From Auanema rhodensis (Eukaryota; Nematoda; Chromadorea; Rhabditida; Rhabditidae): a DNA stretch of 64,000 nt. The stretch covers positions 16,460,476 to 16,524,475 of the forward strand of contig OZ059894.1 of assembly GCA_964057225.1 (NCBI GenBank). Direction: 5' to 3'. Position 1 is the stretch's first letter; every line of letters begins with the position of its first letter. Below, in pieces: positions 26,501 through 38,431 of the stretch. The notes below the pieces were generated by a model that was not told the origin of the DNA, did no database searches, and was given only the letters and a program-made list of their open reading frames with translations. The position numbers were made by a program, and so were the translations under genes.

Positions 26501-28300
26501 AAGAGAGTGAATCAGATTATGCTCTGTAATTGTTCGACTTCCGAAGGGCATGCATGAGAAGAGACACTAAGCATCGTATATGAAAAAGAACTTCAACTTT
26601 TCGAAGCCAAAGATCAACAGGCTCAGATGTTTTTAACTAAACAAATAAGGTACCATAATACGTTAATGAGTATATAATAGATCAAATAAAGCTACTGCGT
26701 TTTCAGAAAGCAATGTAGATAGAAATACTCGAGTAAATCAGCATCGAACATCTCAATGTTGCTACAATGTTCTTGATGATCAAAGTTTTAGATAAAAGTA
26801 TTGAAATCATGATGATACCAAAGGCAAATTATAAAAACATTTTTAAAAAATAGTTAAAAGGTGTGAAATAGAAGAGAATAGTAGTTAGATAATAAGTTCT
26901 ATAGAAGAGAAAGTCAAAAGAGATTGCTTTACTAGCGACTTTAAGCGGTATCCATGTAGTCCACAAGAGTATGTGGTCTCGCCTGAATTATTGAGAAGTC
27001 ATAGCACAACTGAAACTGGCAGAACACAAAACTGAACAGACAAATAGGGTGAGTCTAAAACGCATAAATTGAATGAATATGCAAAGAAAGTCACCAGGAA
27101 TTTATCTTGAATTCTTAAAATTGTTTTAAGCCTTAAAAAAACTTCCGAAAACTGCTAATTGTAGTGAGAAATAAATTAAAATATCATCTGACAAAACAAA
27201 AGCTTAATTTTCCTGAATATAGTGAATACCGCTAACTGGTGGTATTATGTGCAACACAAATTTCACGAGCAAACGTTCAATGAACTACATGAAAACGAAA
27301 AGACGATCTAGATATCTTGCGCTTACGCACTTCGTTTCTCCGCCGGCAGTTTCAGGAAATTAAGTTGCGACAAATAGAGGGAGAAAGAAAGTTATAACTA
27401 CACATTGAAGACAAAGCTCAACTGAATAATTTCAGGCATACTACTAGGTCGATTGCATCTTAGTATCTAATGGGAACATGCTCGTTTAAATATAACATCT
27501 CATTCAGCAATATTCTATTTGTATTCTTAGGATTTTCGATGCGACTTGATGAATTTCCATATTAATTTTCCTAATATAGGCAGGAAACATGCCATGACTA
27601 TCAGAAAACAGGATATATTTTGAGCTAGCTATTATCCATTGGAGAAAAAGTGCCTACGATTGAGCTGTTTGAGATTCTGTCTGTTTTCAAAGCATCAAAA
27701 TAGATATAACTTGGATATAGGGAAGACAGTCGTGGCGACACCATCATAGCACAATCAAACAAGGCTCAACCTTATTGGGAGAGCAAAGTTTGACAAGCAT
27801 CAGAAAAATGAAGAATGAAAAAAAGCATTTTGTCATTTTCAGATCAGCTGCCCATAACTTCGATGCAATGCTTGACTCGTCTTAGAATCCCCCTAAGGAA
27901 GTGGCCGGCGGCGACACGAGACGCAGCAGAATGCTTGTTCAGGAGGAGGAAGACGTAGAAAGAAGAAGAAAGATAGGGATAATATATATGTCTGTGTATA
28001 TTTTTCAAGAGACTGGCCAAAGGGAAGAGGAAGAAAAGAAAATAAGAGAGATACAATCCTTGTGAGGAAAACGGTCAGATAAAAACGATAGAGAACAAAG
28101 GGAGAAACGACTGAAAGGAGTCATGCTTCTTAGAGGGCACAGGAGACTAGATGAAAGAGCAACAAACGAGTTGGGACTCTTTCCCAAGAGAGCTGTAAAG
28201 ACATAAGATACGAGTCTGTGAGGCCCGATTTCGAATACTTTTAATATACTAGACACTTGTATAATGGCGAACAGCCAGCTGCGAACAAGCACGTCAGGAG
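20561..28300. other. gene-poor AT-rich region upstream of neurexin
   Basis: Nearly 8 kb in which I find no open frame with recognisable protein sequence or a consistent exon series. It presumably holds the neurexin promoter and upstream control DNA. Local features are TA-rich tracts at about 21710-21780, a GA-rich tract at 23630-23675, and a patch at 27880-27970 with higher GC (see findings). Confidence 0.6.
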
Positions 28301-28438
28301 TTCTCTGTTTGTTGCTTCAATAAATCGAACTATAATATTACTTAATATCAACAGTTTAGAAAATTATTAACAAACACAACTTATTTCAATTGCTTATAGT
28401 CAAATGCTTATCAGAGTTAATGAATTGATTAATTTTTC

Positions 28439-28621
28439 ATGAATTACAGAGTAAAAATGTCGAAAAACTTGCATAAAATATTAGTATACAGAAAATTATT
28501 ACAGGTGTCAGCTCGTTTTCCAAAAGAAAACAAAGAGTTTAATAGAAATGAACACGATAGAAGGACATCGATATGCTTTTCACATCAGAAAAATAAATAC
28601 TGCTTGGCATATATCAGATGA
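28439..28621 (+). CDS. doubtful small ORF, faintly LYR-like
   Basis: Sixty codons from an ATG. From the second Met it reads K-N-L-H-K-I-L-V-Y-R-K-L-L-Q-V-S-A-R-F-P, which resembles the start of LYR-motif mitochondrial assembly factors (hydrophobic residues, then Y-R, then L-L...R-F). The expected continuation of that family (basic helix with an F-R-x-N-K motif) is not convincing. It may be the first exon of a split gene. This is a motif resemblance only. Confidence 0.22.
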   Translation: MNYRVKMSKNLHKILVYRKLLQVSARFPKENKEFNRNEHDRRTSICFSHQKNKYCLAYIR

Positions 28622-31161
28622 ATTTCCAACTGAAGATCGGATGTCCGGGATACAAATTGCAAACATCCTCAGTTCTACAATCGTTTTCAACGCTTTTCTA
28701 TGGAAAGGTGAATAGAAAAATTCATCAGAATGAAACAGGCAAACTTTCCATGAAAAATTTCAAGCGAAAACTAGACAAAAGCTAAGTAAGTCTGGAGATA
28801 TATATATCTATATTATTCCGTGTATTTATCATCAAGGTGGCCACTTGTCCCTAAGGAGCACACAAAACCGAAAACCTTTCTGCAAAAATTCAACTTTTTG
28901 TCAAAATCTGTCATAAATGACAACGCACACAAATTTAAATTATTCCCTATGGGTGAGGTTAAACAGATGTGTTTTACTAAAAACAAAAGACAATTGCAGA
29001 GTGATAAAGCAGATTCAGCGGAGAAAAAACTCAAAGATCTACTTTCAGATGAAACAAAAGAAATATTGAGCATTCAATTTGAAGTTAGTAGAATTGAAAA
29101 CACTAAGAAGGTTAACTCACACAAAATAGAAACATTACGGAAAGCATTCCAACTAAAGAAGATATGCTCATTAGGATCTTTTCAATATAACTAGAATCAT
29201 TTGTCATTCGCCACGTAATTTATAAATTTGCATAAAATCTAAAATCTTATGTTAATCATATGCAGATGACTGCAATTGTAGATAAGAGCACAAATGTTTT
29301 GTTAACTAAAAGAGTAAGTTGTACATCAAATTACTTTATAAAGATGAAATCATAATTCAAAAGTAATACCATTGAAATTAAAGCTATTAATATATAAAAT
29401 GCTTTTAACTGTTTCATTTATGGGCTAAGTTTTACATTCAACATGCATATAGTAGGTGAAGTAAAACGGAATAACTAGAAAACAAAAGTTCCCAAACTAA
29501 ATTCGATTTCTAATAGCCTATGTTAGGACATATGTATATGGCTACTCTTGCCTAATGATCCTATAATGAAGAACGGGCCGTTTCCTCGTATTTGCGGTAA
29601 CAAAGTAACAAATGATAAGTGGAGCGTCACCTATTTCTTCATGTCTTATAATAGAAAGAGGAAACTAAGCGAAAAACTGCAAATCATTAGACTCTATTAC
29701 TATATATGCTGAAATATTTGCTTTTGATAAAGCTGATGAAAAATGAGGCATGGCTAGAGAACATAAATTTCATCCAAAAACTGAAAACGACAATGACTTT
29801 GCAACAATGCAACAGCATTCATTTAGAAAATTTAAAATTTCTAGCATGTGAGAAAGTGTTGAAAGTCACGGAAGGTCAAGATTTTAGAGGGCAATGACAT
29901 AACACCCACGGGATTTGTTTCAATGATTGGGAACACTTGATTTAACGTTTCGTTTGCCTACAATGAGCCAGAAAGATGAATTCATTCTAGCACATCAAGT
30001 AAAAAAGAAATTGCGAAATAACAAGGTGTTACCAAAAATGTTTGAAAGAGAAAATCCAGAAACTACGCTTATCTATATCCATATATGGGCAAAGAGATCG
30101 TTTGTCTTATGTAGTCCTTAGAGAGGCTTTCCAGTAACTTAAAGAATTCCAATGACTCTTCGAGTCCAATCAAACTGATTCTTAGAAGGTCAATCGAAAA
30201 CTTAGACATGTTTGACAGTTATGGTACATCAAGTAGTTCAAAGACTCGAAAAGAACAAAACGAACACTTTTATAAAAAAAACATTGCTTTTTGATCCGTT
30301 GTTCAGCCAGTGGTATGCAACCAGTTCACAGCATTTCAACATATAAAATGATATTATATCCAATAAGGAAGAATAAACAGTAATAATATTAGAAAAATGA
30401 TCACATATATGAAGAAAATAATAACTTAAAGAAATAGTTCTATAGAATCATCTCTATTGAAACATTTACAACTGCCCTTCCTACTTTGCTAAAATGACAC
30501 ATATTAAAGCCCCAGAGATTTTAGAAAAAGAAATTTGACATTTGTTCTGCTCTTCATATATCTTTGGCTGAAACAAGCTAAATTATATGAACCTGAATTC
30601 CGGGTTTCTTAAGAGATGAGTCAATCTACATCTGTTTAATCAGTTATGCTTTATGCATTAGTCACCCCTTCCGGACAAGCATAATTGTCTCCTAGGAAAG
30701 CAAAGCGATGGGTCAGGAAGCCAAATTCTGCTCCGTGACCACAACGAAGACAAATTGGATGATCGGAAATGTTAATTCACGCAGAGATTGGTTGGATAGG
30801 AAGTATATGGGCATGAAATAAGATAGGATGGTTAATGTCAAAAATAACATCATTATTTCAGGTAGAATATTAAATAAAGAAAACGAAATATATTATTTTA
30901 ACAGAAAAAACAACATGTATAGTAATCTTCAAAACGAAGAAACAATAGACAACAGATAAAATTTTGGAACAGAGATAAAAAGATAAAATACAGCATAAAA
31001 CAAGAAAAACATAAAAAGCAAAAAACAGTGCACATTAAACAAGATGGTGGATTATCAATTAAAACAACATATCTGTTCACCTTCTTATTTGTTGAAACGG
31101 GAATGAAGCAACGCCAATATTTCATACAATTTTTAAAGTGAATCTTAAGTCTTACTTAATA
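28622..31161. other. no confident gene
   Basis: Contains several lysine-rich open frames on the plus strand (28820-29194 opening on GTG; 29706-29897; 29927-30121) without splice support or recognisable domains. A 30-40 codon cysteine-containing minus frame at about 30660-30780 lacks a start and a splice acceptor. I assign nothing here. Confidence 0.5.
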
Positions 31162-33040
31162 TCAAACATATTTTCCACCTAGGTCAGACATGCGTCTAAC
31201 ATTTTTAAGAAGACTTGGTGATAATTCCTGAATAACAATTACTGGAGGTCGGTAATTCTGAAATTAACATGTTAATTCGAATTATAAACAATCGGCCAAC
31301 TTTTCCCAAATAAGTTTCAACGAGTGCTTGGTCATCTCCATCATTATTAGCACCTTCTTCCTGGCCATTATTCGTACTTTTGCTCTCAGTCGGCTCTACC
31401 TAGAGTAATAAATTATTTAAAAAAATTAAATGAATTTATTACCTTAATATCTTTTTTAAAACAGTTGATCCTATAAGGTTTTTTGACATTCGGTTTATAT
31501 TCTATATCACAATCATTACTGGGGCACGTACGACTTTTAGAATTAGGAAACTTCGAACTTCTTCGACGATTTGCTTCATATACATTTGTTTTAATATTCA
31601 GACTCTTTTTGTTACCAATTTCATCATCAGGAACTGTAATGTTTCGTCCTGTATCGTTTCCCATGCTCAAAAGTTTATTCGTGTCTTCTTGACTTTTATT
31701 GGTCGGAAGATTGCCCACAACTTCACAGTTCCGACGACGGAAATAATTTTTATCCTGAATATAATTTTAAAAATACAAAAAAAAATTAAAAGCAACCTGG
31801 TATCCTGATTGATTCTCACTTGGAATAAATGGTTTAATTTCTGCTGTATTTACTGCTTGACAGATCTCCTGTGAATTAGAATTAGAAGAGCTATTCCGTA
31901 CTGTTTTGAATAACTAAAAATTCTAATTAAGTAAACAACAAATTTAAATCCTACATCGTCCCAAGGCTCAAACCGAGATAAAGTACTATATGATTTATTA
32001 AGATGTTCTAACACGTTACGATAATTCTTATCCTAAATTTTTTTAAATATACGTTGATTTGCTTGGATTACCTGATGTGATGCATTATGGGGTACGCTAT
32101 TTATAGAAGTAGCTGGCTGGATCGTATTCAGATCATTTTTGGCTACCTGTCAACAACTACTAAACGAAAGATAATTGATGCTTACTTGGTTTCTGTTTTG
32201 TTCACTTTGAATTGGTACGTTGTTTTCAATATCAAACTTATCTTTAACTTTTTTTACAGCTTCATACAATTGATCGATCTAAATCACAAAAATACAATGA
32301 AAGAAGATGATCACGTTACTTTGTTCATTATTGAAGGATTTCTTTCATTTATTGACTTAAGTTCATTGAGCAAAGTATCAAATCTCTGTAATTTTGAATT
32401 TAAAGAGAGATGAGGGATTGAAGCGTACAGTATTAAATAGGCTACAAGGTTGGTTTATGTCGTAATTTGCTGTACAATCAGTCACTTTCTTTAAAAAAAT
32501 ACTATTCTACTTCTACAAAGCTTTCTCCTACCTTTTTTAAATCAGGAAGTTTCAAAGATTCGTCTAAAATAAAATACTATTGTTGAATATGATGTACCTT
32601 TAAAGAACAACCATTGTGAACACTTATTGAATTTACAACTGGTCGAAGAGCATTGCGTCCTGATTGACAATCAAGTCCTGGAGGGGATTTTCGGATATCC
32701 GAACATGACGTAAAATCGAGGTTCGCCGAATTATTTGGATTCTAATAAGTAAAATATGATGATAAACGAACAGATATTTACTGAGGCGGTCCATGTGAGA
32801 GATTTGTTTGTATCATTACTGGTATGGCTCACTTGATCATTCAGCACAACATTTCCCAGTTTCTCAGCTTGATTGGCGACCTAATGTGTTTAATTAGAAA
32901 TTAAAAACTAGTGTTTCTACCGTTTCAATTAAATTATTCACAACACAACTATAAGTCTTATGGTCATTCTCACTAAACTGCATGAACTCCTTGAAGTTTA
33001 TTTTCTCCGAGTGTGAAAACTGATTGCTTCTTTGAGTCAT
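31162..33040 (-). CDS. unrecognised 458-residue low-complexity protein
   Basis: Thirteen exons joined by introns of about 42-50 bp: 32921-33040, 32782-32880, 32612-32741, 32532-32563, 32429-32488, 32320-32385, 32186-32278, 32072-32146, 31955-32032, 31797-31913, 31443-31754, 31301-31399, 31162-31257. The lengths sum to 459 codons. The product is rich in N, S, D and K and looks mostly disordered. Short helical stretches are suggested near the N terminus (N-L-I-E-T-V-A-N-Q-A-E-K-L) and the middle (F-D-T-L-L-N-E-L and I-D-Q-L-Y-E-A-V-K-K-V). A basic patch R-R-R-S-S-K-F-P lies in the long exon, and the C terminus is R-R-M-S-D-L-G-G-K-Y-V. The intron 32564-32611 uses a non-ideal GTTGTT donor, chosen to keep the frame. 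A TTTTAAG acceptor lies one base before the ATG. I recognise no family. It is the last gene of a leftward trio. Confidence 0.8.
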
Positions 33041-33376
33041 ACTTAAAATACTATCTTTCTGTTGAAATGAACAGAAAATAATAAGTATATTAGCGTTGAT
33101 ACACTAATTATAAAGCTATAATTTCAGAAACCATTTACAGAAAAACAATACAAAATGATAAAATGATAAAACAATATCAACACTTGCAAAAGTTTAAAAA
33201 TACGCTAAATACGAAATATTGCGCCAACCAGTAGTAGCTTGCATTAAAACTTTGAAAATAATAGCATTTCTATAAACTTGAAAATTGCTAATGTCTTTTC
33301 TAGTAAATATATAAAACAAAATATAAATGAAGCCTAAAACATAGAAATATTTCAATAGTCTTCTTATTTCTCTTTC

Positions 33377-33706
33377 TCATTGAGATATATGATATGGATC
33401 TGTTAAACGAAGATCTGTTCCTCTTAACCGCAAAACTATACCACATTTTTTACCAGATGATAAAATAGGCTCGGCAGTGGATATTTCTTCACTGTTCAAT
33501 CTTTATGAGACACAAAAATAGAACTATTCTCACCTACACTTCTGAGAACTGTGTTTCGATATACAAGCTTTCCATATTTTGCTAAAGTTTTCTATAAATT
33601 TGCATTCGAAAGTTTGAGTAAAACTTCTTTACATACTATTTTTTGACGACTCAAAACGTGTGAGTAAAACTTTCTTCCAATGAATACTGTCATACATTTT
33701 ATCCAT
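33377..33706 (-). CDS. unrecognised 83-residue basic protein
   Basis: Three exons (33637-33706, 33534-33591, 33377-33500) sum to exactly 84 codons. The product begins M-D-K-M-Y-D-S-I-H-W-K-K, is lysine-rich in the middle and ends in a cleaner segment G-K-K-C-G-I-V-L-R-L-R-G-T-D-L-R-L-T. The second intron is only 33 bp. An alternative acceptor nine bases downstream would break the frame, so the long form is preferred. A CACTTCAG acceptor lies five bases before the ATG, which suits trans-splicing of a downstream operon gene. It lies 151 bp after the gene at 33857-34383 and 337 bp before the gene at 31162-33040. No transmembrane segment and no recognised family. Confidence 0.65.
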
Positions 33707-33856
33707 CACACCTGAAGTGTAGCCCATTTTAAAAATTAGTCATATAATAGAGTATTTAGCGATAATCGCTCATAATTTAACTATAACACAAAAAAAAAAA
33801 GTTTATTAATACAAGAGTAAAACCAATTAGTTGTATCAGTTTGCTTAAAGTACGAA

Positions 33857-34383
33857 TTAGTTTGTTTTGAAAACTTTAGTTTCTCTTCCGTATTTAGTTA
33901 CGTACGGCTTCATCATCACATTGTTATACTGTAAACGTATATTTGTCTTTAGCATAAAACTTTAACATACCTTCTTCCGTGCAAACTTTTCGGCTTTGGT
34001 GCCAAAATCGGGATTCTGCTTGGCAGCCTTAGCATTCTTTCGCACTTTCGTGCCACGCGAATCATTTTTAGCTTTCTTCATTTCAATGGCTTCAATAAGC
34101 TGTTCATGAATTGTTCTCTGTAATTTTCAGAATTAATTAGTTATCTTTAAAAAAAATAACCAATTGTTCGCTAATTCCATGATAAAATTCAACTTGCACA
34201 ATATTCATTTTCGTAATCTCATTCATCATGTTGATAATATCTTGCTTACAGCATACATCCTTTGGAGCGGCATTAGGATCAGCTTCCTCCACTTTTATAA
34301 TACTATTAGAAGGATCAGTTAAAGTAATATTCTTAAAAATAAACTTAAATGAGAAAATCCTAAAAAAAAGTTGAACCTACCAT
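33857..34383 (-). CDS. unrecognised 130-residue helical, basic protein
   Basis: Four exons (34381-34383 holding only the ATG, then 34161-34331, 33971-34117, 33857-33928) sum to 131 codons. After a short acidic N-terminal part, residues about 28-75 look helical (C-C-K-Q-D-I-I-N-M-M-N-E-I-T-K-M, then I-S-E-Q-L-R-T-I-H-E-Q-L-I-E-A-I-E-M-K-K) and could form a coiled coil. A lysine-rich basic stretch follows (K-V-R-K-N-A-K-A-A-K-Q-N-P). The C-terminal tail contains V-M-M-K-P-Y-V-T-K-Y-G-R-E-T-K. The one-codon first exon is unusual but gives a clean 49 bp intron and frame. It is the first gene of the leftward trio. I do not recognise it. Confidence 0.75.
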
Positions 34384-34979
34384 TTTTAGAAAATGCTGGT
34401 AAGTGAATGAAAAAAAAAAGTACTGTTTTAAATTAGGATATCAATAGAGCACGTATTTCGCATCTGATATGGATATCGTAGTAATATATTATCAGTAACC
34501 TCAAAACTAATTTCATAATTATATATTATATCGATTACTGTCTGGCGAGTTCCAGCTGCCTTTTATTACCGGCAATTTTTGTAGATTTACGATATTAAAT
34601 GTCCTTATGGGTGCACTTTAAAAAAAGATTTGCATATACAGTTATCACGTTTCTTTACACTTGAAAGGAAAACGTATACTGTACTGTTATTTTATTTATT
34701 TGCAACAATGACTAACTGAATTTAATAGTCTAATTTATAACAATAAGGATTATTATGTTACTATATTAATTCTAGTAAGCTTTTGTACGCTTCATTTTCC
34801 ATCATCAGATTTCGATCACGAAATGTTCTTTTGTATGTTAGGGGGAATTTGTGTGCACGTGAATGGATAAATTGTTCCCAATCCATCCGGATACCAGATC
34901 CTCGGATGCGTGACGACTAGAATGGGCGGAGCAAAAAACGGGGAAGAAACCATTGGTTCTGCTACTATTTTCTGAAGAA
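34384..34979. promoter_or_regulatory. divergent intergenic region
   Basis: About 600 bp between the leftward trio and the rightward secreted-protein gene. It must hold start signals for both, but I see no specific motif. The minus-strand frame 34838-35071 overlaps the signal-peptide exon of the rightward gene and is not coding. Confidence 0.5.
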
Positions 34980-37381
34980 ATGAATATTTTTCTGCTTCTT
35001 TTTATTATTAGTGATGTAGTCCATTCACAGGTAAGAAAATTTGATTTGTTTAAAATTGTGTTCATTGGCATAATTGGTTGAAGGTATTTCTAGTTTTTTT
35101 TTGTGACAGAATAATTTTGATTTGTTTTGTTCCTCCAAAGGAATCAGTATTTTGTAAGTTAAATAGCATAATTCTTGTTATCTTAAAACTAAAGTGAAAT
35201 GAAGAAACTTCGTAAATCTCTACTGACCCCTTTCTTTAAAGAAAGTGAAAGACGTAATGTCCGGGATTTACATTAATACCAGACAAACTAAATAGTATTT
35301 TCAACTCACAACTATATATATTCAGAATATGAATCTGTCACCTTTGATGAGTTTATTGACACCAGAAAGCATGGGACGATTTGCAGAAATAGCTTCAGAA
35401 TTATCAAATATGGCAGCCAATAACATGGCGCAAAATGAGAAAGACACTATGTGAGTACTCTATTATATAATACTTTTTCTTTAAATGAAAACTTTTCTTT
35501 AATTCGAATAGCTTAAATGACACCACTTAAATCGTCTATCTCTTTGTAATAGACGAGAATAGATTAAATGACGGATATGTGAAAGCTAATTCGATTCAAT
35601 CTATCGTTTCTTCTAGATGAACTGTTTTCTGAACTTTAGATATTTGAAAAAAATCAATTTTCACATTTCCATGTATTAATTTTTTTCATATTACTTCGAA
35701 ATTCGAATTCCATATCTCGCTCAATTCTGCCAAAAGCATGAAAATTTTGTTCCATTGTCATGTTTGAAAAACCGGATTGTTGGACTGGATAACGTAGCTA
35801 ATGTATTTCTTGAAATGGCTAATCTTGCAATTATATCTGTCAGCTATCCTAAACTTTAATGTTCAATCAATAAAATATAATTGACTAATTAAGGGTACAC
35901 TTAACTATTAGTTATGCGATTTGTATTTTTCTTTTGCCGATTCATACGTTTTACAGGAAAAATTCTGAAGCTCCCAAACAAATTGACACTCAGAATGCGA
36001 GACCATCGGAAGTTTTGGGACAAGGTTTATTTTTTTCTGAATTATAAATAAAAACTGAATTTAAGCAATGTCAAATCTTGCGAGTCAGTCTAGAAATGCT
36101 TTCATAGGTGCATTGAATCCCCTCACTCAAAATCAGAAACCAGTGGAAGAAACTAAAAAAGATGTACAAACTCGTGAGAAATTCATATAGTTTTTTGAAC
36201 CATTCCACTATTTAACAGCTCCTGATGTTACTACAGCAGCAGCACCCAAACAGAAGATTCCTCCTAGGCCAGAAGGAAAAAACAAGAAAAATCATCCCAA
36301 AGGTATGTTAATTTAATATTAGGTTTTATAAAACTTATTTCACTTTTGTGGCTAATGTCTTGTATTTAGCTCAAGCCAAGAAAGAAGATATCCGTCATGC
36401 ACCAGTTACAACAGCGAAAGTCGCTGATGCGAACGCAGTTGTATCGGCTCCTAAAACTGATGCGGTTTGATCTAAAAAAGTAGCTGAGTATTCAACTATT
36501 GAAAATAATACAGATCATTTCCCCTGGTACTAACGCTAATGGAGCCAACGGTGGTGAAAACCCACTTCTTCGATTAGCAAGCCAGTTCTTACAAGGTACT
36601 TTCTCTGTTAAATTTAAAATTTAACTCTATTTATTTAACAGGAAATGGACAAAATGGACAGAAAGGGGGTTTGTATATATTCATATAATATACTTTTTCA
36701 TGAAGAATGGTTTCCTATCCTTTTTTTTTTAGAATTACCCCAAATAGGTCTGAAAGATTTCCTTCCTGGAGCAAAAGACAACTTCGGTATTCCAAAAGGC
36801 CAAGGTTTTTATTTTAGTTTTCCATTTTTAAATTTTAATTTTTCTCAGGATGTTTCCCTTTCTTATCTGAATTTATGCAAGCTGCATATGGAAACTGTCA
36901 GCAGGTTCATAAGATGATAAGCAAAGCTTGTTCAATAATATGATTTTAGGTCGCTGATGAACGAACTTGGGATGCATGGGGTAATGAACTTAAAAATGCT
37001 ATTTTAACAGGAGAAATTGATTTAATGAAAGCCAGGTAGAACATACTAAAATAAAGATTACCTTCTTATTATTATAGTCAAGAAACATGTCGTCGGGGAG
37101 CTGAACGTCAACAATGCGCTGCTCTTCGTCAAGCCATCTCTAACTGCCACATCATCGAATCTCTACAGATTTCAGGACAATTACAAAGAGCAATGAAAAG
37201 ATGCGAAGAAGTTTCTGGATTGATAGATCAGGTATGATTTGATTCCAAGAATGTCATATTTTTTCAACTTTTTCAGAATCCAATGGTGATTCTAGGCCAA
37301 ATGAACAGTTTAATAGGTGGCGAGTTTGCTCAAGGATTTTTCAATAAATTCTTAGGAGGTGGATCTCAAAACAGTGGATAA
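34980..37381 (+). CDS. secreted protein with C-terminal cysteine-containing domain, unknown function
   Basis: Thirteen exons sum to 371 codons: 34980-35030, 35326-35450, 35957-36024, 36066-36173, 36219-36302, 36370-36464, 36514-36595, 36642-36668, 36733-36804, 36849-36904, 36950-37035, 37078-37231, 37277-37381. Exon 1 is a 17-codon signal peptide (M-N-I-F-L-L-L-F-I-I-S-D-V-V-H-S). A low-complexity middle follows (A, N, Q, P and K rich, with P-K-Q-K-I-P-P-R-P-E-G-K). The C-terminal 130 residues look folded and contain six cysteines (G-C-F-P-F, G-N-C-Q-Q, E-T-C-R-R, Q-Q-C-A-A, S-N-C-H-I, K-R-C-E-E), probably three disulfides. It resembles nematode secreted proteins in style, but I cannot name a family. 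Followed 353 bp later by a membrane-protein gene on the same strand. Confidence 0.85.
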
Positions 37382-37734
37382 CATTTATCCATTTTTGCAA
37401 TATTCGTATTTACTCTACATACTATATAATATACAGAGTATATATAGACTCCAATAAGTTATCATTGTTCATATGTTATAATTAATATTTGTTTTTGTAC
37501 TTTGATTAAAAAATAAATATAATTGTTATTTTCTTTGTTTAATCCTAAACTATAATAGATCAAATGATCCTGGGAAAATTGTTCTGAGATAAATTGATAT
37601 TCGGGTCCTCGTTATATATTCAATTTGCTCATAACTTTGGAACATTATCATTATACACTCTGTATTAGACTGCTAGCTCGTTGTATTTAATTATTATCTT
37701 TAAATATTATATATATATATATATAGGGATTACG

Positions 37735-38431
37735 ATGAAATCCTTCTTTGTCCTTGTCCTTCTTGCTGTAGTTGGCGCTTCACATGATTTTGAAGATGGT
37801 TCTCATCACGAAATCAACCATGATCATAGAAATGAAATTAAGCATATTATCAGGTACTCATCTGTGTTTACTTTTTTTTATATTTTATACTAGACATCAT
37901 CCAAAGTACCGTATCACTCCTGATGGACCAGTTCCTCATGCTCCCAGTGGCCATGTTTCTCATGTCCCAGTAAATAAAACTCACTTAGCCCACAATAACA
38001 TAACGGTTGAGGAACATAACAGTCTTAAGGTTTCATTAATATCAATTTTATACTAAAATGTTTTTTTAGGATGAAATTGTGTACTTGAAGGAACAATATG
38101 CCAAGGTTCGCGCAGAATTTAACCATTGGATGGTAAAAAGATATATCGTTTTTGAATGGGTTTAATATTTTAAGACTACTCCATACCATCGTACTGTTGT
38201 TCTCCCTGCTATAATCGGAAGCTCATTCGGATTGCTAACCATTATTCTCTACATTTTGGTTAAGAAATGCTGCAGAGTATGCAAGAAGTACTATTAACGA
38301 TGTTGACGTTTTTTATATCACTATTGTTTAGGAAGTGCAGCCGTACCTACATGGGCCGCAGACAACGATATGATGTTAACGACAAGAAGAATCTGTTAGG
38401 TCGTAAGCACGAAAGTGACGACGAAATTTAA
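37735..38431 (+). CDS. small type I single-pass membrane protein, histidine-rich ectodomain
   Basis: Five exons (37735-37853, 37894-38029, 38070-38132, 38175-38287, 38332-38431) sum to 177 codons. Signal peptide at residues 1-16 (K-S-F-F-V-L-V-L-L-A-V-V-G-A). The ectodomain of about 90 residues is rich in histidine (H-H-E-I-N-H-D-H, H-H-P-K-Y, H-A-P-S-G-H-V-S-H-V) and has an N-K-T glycosylation sequon. One transmembrane helix follows (V-V-L-P-A-I-I-G-S-S-F-G-L-L-T-I-I-L-Y-I-L-V), then a juxtamembrane cysteine/lysine cluster (K-K-C-C-R-V-C-K-K-K-C, possible palmitoylation) and a short basic tail. The histidines could bind metal, which is a guess. A TATATAG acceptor lies eight bases before the ATG, so it may be trans-spliced with the gene before it. 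Family not recognised. Confidence 0.85.

Larger units (their letters stand above)
31162..34383 (-). other. candidate three-gene operon of unknown genes
   Basis: Three leftward genes lie 151 and 337 bp apart. The second and third have AG splice acceptors (CACTTCAG and TATTTTAAG) 5 and 1 bases before their ATG codons. The first gene lacks such a site. This matches the layout of nematode polycistronic units processed by spliced-leader trans-splicing. Cotranscription itself is inferred. Confidence 0.5.

Noticed and set aside
28820-29194. 124-codon lysine-rich plus frame
   Set aside because: Opens only on GTG, has a long minus-strand frame opposite, and no recognisable domain or splice partners.
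30660-30780. Minus-strand frame with C-x-x-C and C-P-E-G resembling a zinc site
   Set aside because: No start codon, an upstream in-frame stop and no AG acceptor between; too short to support.
33436-33500. Alternative ending of the small gene at 33377 using a CAG acceptor (about 33492)
   Set aside because: Exon lengths would not sum to whole codons.
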